DNA of 25,715 nt from the IMG/VR virus record IMGVR_UViG_3300042887_002491, positions 1 through 25,715 of that record. One strand, given 5' to 3'. The notes beneath the pieces are model-generated. The model did no database searches, was not told the origin of the DNA, and was given only the letters and a program-made list of their open reading frames with translations. Shown here piece by piece: positions 16,873-24,210 of the stretch; position 1 is the stretch's first letter, and each line of letters starts with the position of its first letter. Both the position numbers and the translations under genes were made by a program. Source of the DNA: a virus.

Positions 16873-18770
16873 CTAAATGCCCTCACTCTACCAATGATGT
16901 CATTATCAGGGTATTTTATTTCAAAAATAGATGGATCAAGTGATGGAAATATAATACCATCTTTCGTTGCCTTATCAATATTATATGCATATCTTGAATA
17001 TCCAAGAGTTGTATCATAGAAATTTACAATCTTTACATTAGATACTGTTTGAACCCCATCAACTCTATCAAGTTCAGTATAGATATTACTTATTATAATT
17101 GGTTGATTTATTTGCCAACGTTTTATATCAAAGTATCTTTTTAGTTTATCAATACATCGTAGGATTACTTGATTTCCATTTTGATCAGGTAGTGTTATTA
17201 TATCAAATTCCAAACCAATATTTATAATATACGCGTCCTTTATATTGATCGCGTCTGTCAACATTCTATGCTGGCCAAGATATGTCTTCAAGTTTTCTTT
17301 TGTTGCGGTGTTTATTGTGGTCAACTTATTGTTACCATCATATCCTAATACATAAAAATTGAGTGCCAAATCATTTCCAACTCTATCACTATTGAATATA
17401 GAATCTTCAGTTAGTTGAGTATCTTTAGTAATATATGCCTTTGCAATAGAACCATACTTTTGTGGAAGACTATATGCCCGTATGATGTAATCTTCTTTTG
17501 TTACCGCACGATTTTGTGAAGCAAATGATGCTAAAGCATTTTGACGAATTTCATCTATTGTTTCTCCGTCTTTACCACCCGTTGATGGTTCAGAATTTGT
17601 TACTGCCAAACTACCGACCACTTGATTGTATAATGTTATATCCAATCCAGATTCATCTAAAACTATCGTCTTGCTGATTATTCTCGTTAGAGTTTCTGAT
17701 GCAACGTTATCTTTTATCCCACCACCCTGTGTGTAGTAAATGGTAAGTGTTGTATTGTTTGGAGCAAGACCGTATGTTTTTGTGTAAAGAAAATTTGATG
17801 GGTCGATATTTGGAGAAGTGGACGATTCTATACCAGTAATAGAAGAACCTATCAAATCTGGATTTGGTATTAGTTCTTCATCATCTAAATCAGATACACC
17901 AGCGCCAAAACTAATTTCATACTGACTATTGAAATTATTACCAAACGCACGAGAAGTGAATCGTCTCGATACTCTATTCAATTTTAAGAGATAAGGTGTT
18001 TCTGTTCTATATGAACTTAACGATTTATCATTTCTAGGTATGTTTGCAACCGCTTCAAATAATGTATCTTGTGCAAGATATGGAACATGGTACCATTTGT
18101 TTCCATCCGAATCAATTCCATAAAGAATTTCAATTATTTTATCATCTGTTAATGTTATTTTGTCATATGGTTTTGGTGAACCAAATGTATAGTTTGAAGT
18201 TTTTACAACACCAGACACGGCTTTTACAGATTTCTTTAAAAGATAGAAACTCGGTTCATTTGAAATATCATCCACTTCAAAAACAGTAACTTCAGTTGGA
18301 TCGAATGAACTACTGAATCTAAAATCCAAGTAATCAAGTGTTCTGAATTGTATAGAGTTATCTGATTCTGCGGCAACCTGCATACCAGGTTCTATAGCAA
18401 AGGCGTAATTCCAATCGGGTCTGTTATTCAAACCACTTCCAATTGCCGGTAATATTTGAAATACATCAAGTGTTACATTCGCAGCAACTGATGTTTTTGG
18501 TCTATATCCAAAAGATTGGGCAAGATTTATTATATTCTGTGTTTCTGACGCTTGTAGAATCATAGATTCTTGCAAAGCAACATCAGTATAGTATGATAAA
18601 ACATCACCCACATATGCAGACATTTCCATGAATAACATACCAGGTGATGATTCGTTGAAATCTTGGTATGAATTTGGAAAATAGTTTTTTGCAAAATCAA
18701 TCAGATTTTGTCTTAGTGTTCCGAAATCTCTTGCCAGATAACGTATATCTTTTTTTACTAAATCAGCCAT
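16869..18770 (-). CDS. 6: Baseplate wedge protein, gp6-like (baseplate J family)
   Basis: A 633-residue protein, close to the 660 residues of T4 gp6. In T4-type baseplates gp6 forms the inner ring that ties wedges together around the hub and changes shape when the tail contracts. The N-terminus is typical: IRYLARDFGTLRQNLIDFAK, then ESSPGMLFMEMSAYVGDVLS, then ESMILQASETQNIINLAQSF. The baseplate-J core is seen near residues 403-436, with GETIDEIRQNALASFASQNR and AVTKEDYIIRAYSLP, followed by YILGYDGNN-like strands and a C-terminal PDNDIIGRVRAFR. It begins one base inside the stop of the gp25-like gene (TAATG), with GAGG ten bases upstream. The gp25-gp6 pair is a hallmark of contractile injection systems. 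Confidence 0.93.
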   Translation of the reverse strand: MADLVKKDIRYLARDFGTLRQNLIDFAKNYFPNSYQDFNESSPGMLFMEMSAYVGDVLSYYTDVALQESMILQASETQNIINLAQSFGYRPKTSVAANVTLDVFQILPAIGSGLNNRPDWNYAFAIEPGMQVAAESDNSIQFRTLDYLDFRFSSSFDPTEVTVFEVDDISNEPSFYLLKKSVKAVSGVVKTSNYTFGSPKPYDKITLTDDKIIEILYGIDSDGNKWYHVPYLAQDTLFEAVANIPRNDKSLSSYRTETPYLLKLNRVSRRFTSRAFGNNFNSQYEISFGAGVSDLDDEELIPNPDLIGSSITGIESSTSPNIDPSNFLYTKTYGLAPNNTTLTIYYTQGGGIKDNVASETLTRIISKTIVLDESGLDITLYNQVVGSLAVTNSEPSTGGKDGETIDEIRQNALASFASQNRAVTKEDYIIRAYSLPQKYGSIAKAYITKDTQLTEDSIFNSDRVGNDLALNFYVLGYDGNNKLTTINTATKENLKTYLGQHRMLTDAINIKDAYIINIGLEFDIITLPDQNGNQVILRCIDKLKRYFDIKRWQINQPIIISNIYTELDRVDGVQTVSNVKIVNFYDTTLGYSRYAYNIDKATKDGIIFPSLDPSIFEIKYPDNDIIGRVRAFR

Positions 18771-19288
18771 TAGTTCTGTGCCTCTTCAATTACACGAATA
18801 GTTGCGGTCTCTGAAATAAATATCCTGATTGGTAAATATATGTTCGTTCCGGAGATTAGAACTCGTAAGAATATACCGATAGCGTGTGATGGGTCATCAA
18901 TTCTGCCGTCTTCAGTCATATTTAAATTTACAGTAAGTTCTGTTATTAGTAGATATGGCAACCATCTTGATATTGCGCCTTCTATCTCACCACGTAGTCT
19001 TGTAGAAAATTCTTCCTCATCCGTAATATTTTCAAATAATACCGCTCGTATATCTGTTCCAAATTCAGGCTCAAAGTACCTTTCTCCCTTTGCAGTAAGT
19101 AAAAGATTCTTCAAATTACTCAAAACTTGTTCTCTATTAGTTATACTAGTAAAGAAGATTCCATTTGGATTATTAAAAGGTAAAGTTACCCCAATAGGTT
19201 TTATAGCACCAGGTCTTCTAATATCTCTGAATTGAGAACTGTTTTGATCGATGGGATTTAGAATTAGTGATTTTCTACGAAATGCCAT
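18770..19288 (-). CDS. 25: Baseplate wedge protein, gp25-like (GPW/gp25 family)
   Basis: A 172-residue protein, longer than T4 gp25 (132 residues) because of an N-terminal extension of about 40 residues. Gp25 anchors the wedge to the hub and nucleates sheath assembly. The family signature lies at residues 55-90: VLSNLKNLLLTAKGERYFEP, FGTDIRAVLFE, and the characteristic E-x-E-F pattern of the turn before RLRGEIEGAISRWLPYLLI. The C-terminal half has the expected strands (ITELTVNLNM, then IFLRVLISGTNIYLPIRIFI). GGAG lies seven bases before the ATG within the end of the upstream gene, two bases after its stop. It is followed directly by the gp6-like gene, as in many T4-like and P2-like tails. Confidence 0.95.
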   Translation of the reverse strand: MAFRRKSLILNPIDQNSSQFRDIRRPGAIKPIGVTLPFNNPNGIFFTSITNREQVLSNLKNLLLTAKGERYFEPEFGTDIRAVLFENITDEEEFSTRLRGEIEGAISRWLPYLLITELTVNLNMTEDGRIDDPSHAIGIFLRVLISGTNIYLPIRIFISETATIRVIEEAQN

Positions 19289-19290
19289 CG

Positions 19291-19740
19291 TTATGCTCCT
19301 TTTTTCTCATTGAGTCTTGCCATCAATGCAGAATAATCTCTTGTTAGTGCCTTAGATACTTCAGGTGTAAGTTCTTCTTCATTATATCCACTTGGTACCA
19401 TATTTCGAACAGGACCACCACCTATTGAATCAGTCGTAAACCTGATTTCCGGATAGTCATCTTCTGACATGGCGGCTTCCATTGACATTCTCGTTTCATT
19501 GAGAATGTCTTGAATACTATTCAGTCCACTTTTTGAATTTCTAATCTGTTTAGATTCTTTTTGTGGTTGTTTTTGTGGTTGTTTTTTTACAGAAGATAAT
19601 TCTTTCATCAAACTCATACCATGTTGTAATGTTTTTTTATCGTCGTTTTTCTTCGATTCGTTTAGTTTTTTGTCAAGAGCATATTCGATTTCCTCTCGAA
19701 TAATTGATCTTATTTGTTTGAGTAATTTATCTAAACTCAT
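19291..19740 (-). CDS. Small hydrophilic protein of unknown function between peptidase and gp25
   Basis: A 149-residue highly charged protein with no recognised domain. The N-terminus is helical (LLKQIRSIIREEIEYALDKK). A Lys/Gln-rich low-complexity section contains two copies of KQPQ at about residues 53-60. The C-terminal part has an ordered-looking patch (YPEIRFTTDSIGGGPVRNMV) and ends with EVSKALTRDYSALMARLNEK, a helix I faintly recall from conserved phage proteins. It has the best ribosome binding site in the window (GGAGG six bases before the ATG), formed from the last codons of the preceding gene. It could be a small baseplate or assembly factor. Function unknown. Confidence 0.65.
   Translation of the reverse strand: MSLDKLLKQIRSIIREEIEYALDKKLNESKKNDDKKTLQHGMSLMKELSSVKKQPQKQPQKESKQIRNSKSGLNSIQDILNETRMSMEAAMSEDDYPEIRFTTDSIGGGPVRNMVPSGYNEEELTPEVSKALTRDYSALMARLNEKKGA
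19558..19581. repeat. Perfect 12-bp tandem duplication in a low-complexity coding tract
   Basis: TTTTTGTGGTTG occurs twice in direct succession on the plus strand and is followed by a run of seven T. On the coding strand it specifies the repeated KQPQ of the 149-residue protein. The unit is a multiple of three, so gain or loss of a copy keeps the frame. Confidence 0.9.
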
Positions 19741-19741
19741 T

Positions 19742-22498
19742 TTACACCTCCATTATTTCACGTAATACATTATTATAGGCAAATGATATTATACTTTTTT
19801 CCTTTTTATTTAGAATATCCACATAATTCTGATATAGTTCTGTTTTTTTTACGGTAAATCCTATCCCATTAGTATAGGGAATAGAGTCACCTCGTCTTAC
19901 AAAGTAAATTAGTTGAGAGAAAGTTGCATCAGTATTGTCTCCCATAAAATCATAAAGAGTTGCATATTTTTTGAATCCCATGGCATTACCATCACGTACT
20001 GATTCTGTGAAGCCGGAATTTCCAAAAATTACAAATAACCTACCATCTTTCCCGAAGTGTAATACCAATTCGGTGTGGCCAGATGTGTCAATTTTATTAG
20101 TCGTTTTATTTTTTGATTTTTTACGCCTGACAATGTATGCACCCGGCCATTTTTTTATCAATTCCCATAATTCAAGTCCCTCTGATGTTAGACCCTTTTT
20201 GTCAAAATGTTCTCCTAACTTAAATTTTACAATATTACCATTTGGATTATATTTTTGTTCAGGTGTGTTCTCAATTTGAGATTTTTCCTTTTCCAATACT
20301 TTAAGTTCTTCTTCGTATTGTTTTTTTGTAGTTTCCTTATTAGATATGTTTCTGTTGATACCATCAATTTTTATGGTTAAAGTTTTTTCTCGTTTCAATT
20401 CTGAAGAACTTTTTCCGGTTGTGTTGGCTAGAATATTATCTAATTCTTTTTCTTTTGGAGCTTTTTCTGAATTTAGTTTAATAATTTCAGATTCCAATGA
20501 TTTTATTTGAGTTTTTTTAGACTCTATATCTTTGTTTTTTGACTTTATGATTTGTTCTTTTTGTGATTTAGTACCACCATCTGGGTTTACAGCGGCGCCT
20601 TCTTCGTTGAAATATTTATCAACAGATGATGTTCCAACTATTGGTTTATCGTTTGAATCTGATTTGTATTCTCCATTTTTGTATAACAGAAAATCAACAG
20701 TAAATCCACACCAAAATGGCGTATGTGCCCAGTTGGCATCTATTTTTGTTGAATCTTTTCCATATTCTTTGTTACCAATTCCACCCTCGTTCTTACGTTC
20801 AACTCCATCTGCATTTGTTATGATTAGATGAGTTTCAGAACCTTCCGAAAATGTGTATGGAATGTTTTTATTGAAAAGACCAACATCCCGTGGGTTACAT
20901 AACAATGCAACATCAATTGGTGAATTTATTTTCGATGCATATCCTTTGAAAAATGCATTTTTATTGGTTCCAAAAGAAAATAAACTTTTATATTTTGCGT
21001 TATTAGTATCCGTCTTTATTCCTTTTATAATAGGAACGGGTTGTGGATCAGTTTTTGGATATGTTTTCTCGCGTTCTCCTCGATACCAAATACCAGGACC
21101 GTCTCCACTCACGCGTCCTTCTTCGCCTCTTCTCCACGTATCAAAAGTTTTTTCAACACCGATATGATTTATTGGTTCTGGTTTTTTATCTTCTGGGACT
21201 GGTTTTGATCGTTCTTCGGTTGCAGTAGCTCTACCTTCTGATAGTTCTGGATTTCCACCGGCTGGTGAAGTTGATGATTTTAGCTTTGCATTATATCTCT
21301 CAATCGCATCTGATTCCTCACCTTTTCTTTGTGCATCAGTAGATTGTGTAATCTGTTCAATTTCTTTATTGGCAACCTCTGTGTTTATTCCAGTAGTCGG
21401 TGGCTTTGGTTGTTCATTGGATTCAGATTCTGACTTTTGTGTTTGTATTGTCTTTATTTCATTTGAACTTTGATAATCACCTACAGTTGGATCGTCATCT
21501 TTCAAGGATACCAACGATAATACTTTACGACGACCAGTCGAATTTTGAGGAATTACGGGATCGTCATCTTTTATACTTTCGATTGAAAGGTATTTAGAAC
21601 CACCAGTTTTTGTTTTAGTATTTTGTGAAGATGTTGTTACAGGTGTACTTGTACTTGAAGTAGTCGTAGATGTTGTACTTGGAGTGGTTGTTGGTGCACT
21701 TGTAACTTGAGTAGTTGATGTTGGAGTTATTTGGTTTTCAGGTGTTCTAGACGTAGGTGTTGTTGTAAGTGTTGAAGGAGTTGTACTTTGAGTAGAATTA
21801 CTCTCACCATATAATTCGTCCCACCCTTCCGGTTTAGGAAAAATTGAATTAAATTCACCTTTTACTCCATCTGGTGCATCTATTGATGGAATTACTATAA
21901 CAGGTATAGAATTTACAGGTAACTTTTTATCTAAATCTAACTCATAATTTATATCTTCTATATGTCTATAAAAATTTTTATTTTCATATAACTGTCTAAT
22001 TGGGTATGAAAAAATAGATAATGCCTTACTTAAATCTTTATATGATACTACACTAATTCGTTCAGTATACGGACTTACAGTATCAACAGAGGATGCTTCT
22101 GTTTCACCAATATTTCTGAGGTATAATACTTCTGATACTGAAATAGTTATCGGTACGCCACCATTATTGTCACTACGTGATGAATTTAAATTACAGTAAC
22201 CATAGAGAGACAAATAAGCAAAAATTTCATCTTTTGTTGAAAATTTTGATTCAAAATCAGATCTTAGTTTTGAACCTTGTTTCACAGGTGGCAGATTTAC
22301 AAAATTCCAAAGTTCTTCATCGGATTTATAAAGGTCATTTATAGTATAAATTGAAGATATTACAGAAACGTTGTTTTTGATTTCTGCAAATTTTCTTACC
22401 TCTTGAGATATTTGTGAGCCAAAAATAGCATAAAGTTTCAACAGTTTTTCTTTTCTGTCTTGCTGGTATTTTTGTACTAATTCTTCTCTTGTTGCCAT
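19742..22498 (-). CDS. Tail-associated protein with interrupted CHAP/NlpC-like cysteine peptidase domain
   Basis: A 918-residue multidomain protein. Residues 1-230 form a globular N-terminus of unknown type (YTINDLYKSDEELWNFVNLP). A Thr/Ser-rich linker spans about 233-294. Two copies of an L-S-(I/L)-x-S-(I/L)-KDDDP motif follow at about 303-316 and 328-340. The catalytic domain begins near residue 590 with TPFWCGFTVDFLL (Cys597), resumes after a 95-residue coiled coil (644-738) with LWELIKKWPGAYIVRRKK, and contains SGHTELVLHF (His808) and FGNSG (Asn827). This W-C, GH, GN order matches peptidoglycan-cleaving CHAP-type phage domains such as those labelled TIGR02594, from memory. The neighbouring gp5-like hub lacks a lysozyme domain, so this protein likely opens the cell wall during injection. 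No signal peptide is visible. The substrate bond is unknown. The ATG has only a weak GAGA upstream. Confidence 0.75.
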   Translation of the reverse strand: MATREELVQKYQQDRKEKLLKLYAIFGSQISQEVRKFAEIKNNVSVISSIYTINDLYKSDEELWNFVNLPPVKQGSKLRSDFESKFSTKDEIFAYLSLYGYCNLNSSRSDNNGGVPITISVSEVLYLRNIGETEASSVDTVSPYTERISVVSYKDLSKALSIFSYPIRQLYENKNFYRHIEDINYELDLDKKLPVNSIPVIVIPSIDAPDGVKGEFNSIFPKPEGWDELYGESNSTQSTTPSTLTTTPTSRTPENQITPTSTTQVTSAPTTTPSTTSTTTSSTSTPVTTSSQNTKTKTGGSKYLSIESIKDDDPVIPQNSTGRRKVLSLVSLKDDDPTVGDYQSSNEIKTIQTQKSESESNEQPKPPTTGINTEVANKEIEQITQSTDAQRKGEESDAIERYNAKLKSSTSPAGGNPELSEGRATATEERSKPVPEDKKPEPINHIGVEKTFDTWRRGEEGRVSGDGPGIWYRGEREKTYPKTDPQPVPIIKGIKTDTNNAKYKSLFSFGTNKNAFFKGYASKINSPIDVALLCNPRDVGLFNKNIPYTFSEGSETHLIITNADGVERKNEGGIGNKEYGKDSTKIDANWAHTPFWCGFTVDFLLYKNGEYKSDSNDKPIVGTSSVDKYFNEEGAAVNPDGGTKSQKEQIIKSKNKDIESKKTQIKSLESEIIKLNSEKAPKEKELDNILANTTGKSSSELKREKTLTIKIDGINRNISNKETTKKQYEEELKVLEKEKSQIENTPEQKYNPNGNIVKFKLGEHFDKKGLTSEGLELWELIKKWPGAYIVRRKKSKNKTTNKIDTSGHTELVLHFGKDGRLFVIFGNSGFTESVRDGNAMGFKKYATLYDFMGDNTDATFSQLIYFVRRGDSIPYTNGIGFTVKKTELYQNYVDILNKKEKSIISFAYNNVLREIMEV
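19745..19751 (-). promoter_or_regulatory. Strong ribosome binding site of the 149-residue gene
   Basis: GGAGGTG lies inside the last three codons of the peptidase gene; the GGAGG core is six bases before the ATG at 19740. The stop of the upstream gene and this start are one base apart, so translation is probably coupled. Confidence 0.85.
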
Positions 22499-22524
22499 GT
22501 TTTATCTCATATCATTGGATATTT

Positions 22525-23850
22525 TTAAAAACCTACCGTATCAGGACCGTCGCCAGATTGTTTCGATTGTAATTTGACAACAAAATTGTTTTTCTTTAGT
22601 TCGGAGAACTTATTTTTATCAGATTGATTCGGACCACCAGAAAACTCATTTACAAATGCAAACTTACTGGCTATTTTTGGTAAAAAATTTATCAATCTAT
22701 TTATTGAATTAGCGTATTTAACGTAGTCGCCACTATTCAATGGTGTCCCAGATGGACCAACTCCGGTCGGATGCGTCATTCTAATTATAGATTCATTCAT
22801 ATCAACCAAAACGTCCATCAAAGATTTTAATAGTTCAATCAATCTATCACCCAATATGATTGGTGATGTTGCATTGAATCCAAGAGAAATTCTACCACCT
22901 TCGAGTTCAATTATGTTTTTGGCATTTAGTGCAAGTGTTTTCTCCGTAGCAAATCCAATACCTTCTTTTGCAAAACCAACAATCTCTTGTTTATTTGAAT
23001 TCAAAACAATTCTGTCAGACGCAAGTATAATCTGATTTCCACCAAATAGATTTTTCCTAAATAGTCCTATTTCTTTATCGAATATTGAAGGTGTATATGA
23101 AGATGCTGGCGTAAATTTTATAGATTGACCCGAACTCAACCAAATCGATGCATCATCTTGGTCTGGGCTTTCAATATGAAATTGATTGTATGTCTTTTCA
23201 TTTTTCTTTGGATTTGTTCCATTTGAAATTATCGTAATAGGATTACCAGTTGCACCAGTGCCTATACCCCACGTTGGAGAAATTTGATATTTTCTTCTCG
23301 TATCTACCGTGGAACCGAGTCTTATTGATTGACCCCATCTCCCTTCTATGATTATATCACCAGAGAAAGGTTGAATGGGAAATACATCATTTCTTTCTGG
23401 AAATGTTGGGTCGATTTGTTCTTTTACGTCAGTTCTATCTGTTAGTTTATTCGTTATACCGAGTGAGGCATCTGATGCTTTTTGATTATTATCTCTATCA
23501 TCTAATCTAATTGCATTTGCACCAGGAAGTCCATTATGATGTACAGATGAACGAATCGAAATAGGAGTTGTGTAGTAGTATTCTCTACCATATCCAGCCC
23601 CCGAATGATATGGCGTTGGTGCTTTACAAACAAAAACAACCTCACCTTTTATTGGTATTTGTTTTATATTTGCATTCAAAGACCTTGCTTGTATAAGGTC
23701 TGTTGGTGACATAGCAGAGTTTGAATTTAGAAATTTACACTGAATAGTGTAAAGTCTACTTGGATTTTTTGCCTCGTAATCTACGGATACGACTTCTGCC
23801 GGAGCCCATTCATACTCTTGTGCATTAAGTATTATCTTCTGAAAGTCCAT
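22525..23850 (-). CDS. 5: Baseplate central hub/spike protein, gp5-like, lacking the lysozyme domain
   Basis: About 441 residues. The N-terminal 110 or so residues resemble the OB-fold of T4 gp5 and gpV-type spikes (EYEWAPAEVVSVDYEAKNPS, then IKQIPIKGEVVFVCKAP). The motif GDIIIEGRWGQSIRLGS near residue 165 is typical of T4-like hub proteins, and the later beta-repeats (QIILASDRIVLNS, TLALNAKNIIELEG, ISLGFNATSPIILGD) fit the triple-stranded beta-helix of a spike. THPTGVGPSGTP near 358 is a common spike C-terminal motif. T4 gp5 has 575 residues with an inserted lysozyme domain, which is missing here. The start is uncertain: ATGs at 23850 and 23859 and a GTG at 23877 are in frame, with GAGG 12 bases before the first and 3 before the second. 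I chose 23850, which overlaps the preceding gene by 26 bases. Confidence 0.82.
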   Translation of the reverse strand: MDFQKIILNAQEYEWAPAEVVSVDYEAKNPSRLYTIQCKFLNSNSAMSPTDLIQARSLNANIKQIPIKGEVVFVCKAPTPYHSGAGYGREYYYTTPISIRSSVHHNGLPGANAIRLDDRDNNQKASDASLGITNKLTDRTDVKEQIDPTFPERNDVFPIQPFSGDIIIEGRWGQSIRLGSTVDTRRKYQISPTWGIGTGATGNPITIISNGTNPKKNEKTYNQFHIESPDQDDASIWLSSGQSIKFTPASSYTPSIFDKEIGLFRKNLFGGNQIILASDRIVLNSNKQEIVGFAKEGIGFATEKTLALNAKNIIELEGGRISLGFNATSPIILGDRLIELLKSLMDVLVDMNESIIRMTHPTGVGPSGTPLNSGDYVKYANSINRLINFLPKIASKFAFVNEFSGGPNQSDKNKFSELKKNNFVVKLQSKQSGDGPDTVGF

Positions 23851-24196
23851 TTGTTGCATTCGCCTCGTTTGATTCACCGATGTTTTTGATCTCTTTTAGA
23901 AGAGCATCCTTTTCTTCATCTGTCAAGAACGAACTTCCTTCTTCAGTCGTCTTTGAAACCATACGTTGAATAACAGCAGCAAGCTTTACAAGATGTTCAT
24001 CATTCTTGACCGATACTTCCATATAATCTTTGATAACAGGAACAAGTAAAGCAGCATCACTTATGTTTGTAATAAGCGGTTTCAAGTCCGCAATCAGAAG
24101 GTTTATCTGGCGGTCTTTCTTCTTTTGGTTCTCGTAAATATCTTTTAGTAAGTCCGAGAACTTTTTACTTCCGAATATTTCTGTATCAAAGCTCAT
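23825..24196 (-). CDS. Small helical protein upstream of the hub gene, function unknown
   Basis: A 123-residue, largely alpha-helical acidic/basic protein. It starts MSFDTEIFGSKKFSDLLKDI, continues with NQKKKDRQINLLIADLKPLI and LLVPVIKDYMEVSVKNDEHL, and ends in an acidic tail. I recall similar proteins next to hub genes of large T4-like phages but know no assigned role. No domain, metal site or membrane segment is visible. Unlike most neighbours it lacks a Shine-Dalgarno near the ATG: the nearest GAGG lies inside the end of the sigma factor gene, 19 bases upstream. Its 3' end overlaps the hub gene by about 26 bases. A chaperone or minor virion protein is possible, but that is a guess. Confidence 0.65.
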   Translation of the reverse strand: MSFDTEIFGSKKFSDLLKDIYENQKKKDRQINLLIADLKPLITNISDAALLVPVIKDYMEVSVKNDEHLVKLAAVIQRMVSKTTEEGSSFLTDEEKDALLKEIKNIGESNEANATNGLSEDNT

Positions 24197-24210
24197 ATGA
24201 TATAACTATG

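Noticed and set aside
17210-17230. TATAAATA on the minus strand within the gp6-like gene as a late promoter
   Set aside because: It is part of ordinary Ile/Asn codons, lies about 340 bases from the next gene start, and such octamers arise easily by chance in AT-rich coding sequence.
18840-19235. 131-codon open frame on the plus strand inside the gp25-like gene
   Set aside because: It is fully antisense to a confidently identified gene, has no ribosome binding site or recognisable domain, and similar antisense frames occur throughout because of base composition.
21610-21800. Thr/Ser repeat tract of the 918-residue gene as a DNA tandem repeat or phase-variable tract
   Set aside because: The amino-acid composition is repetitive but the codons vary and no perfect DNA repeat unit is present; it is best seen as a flexible linker.
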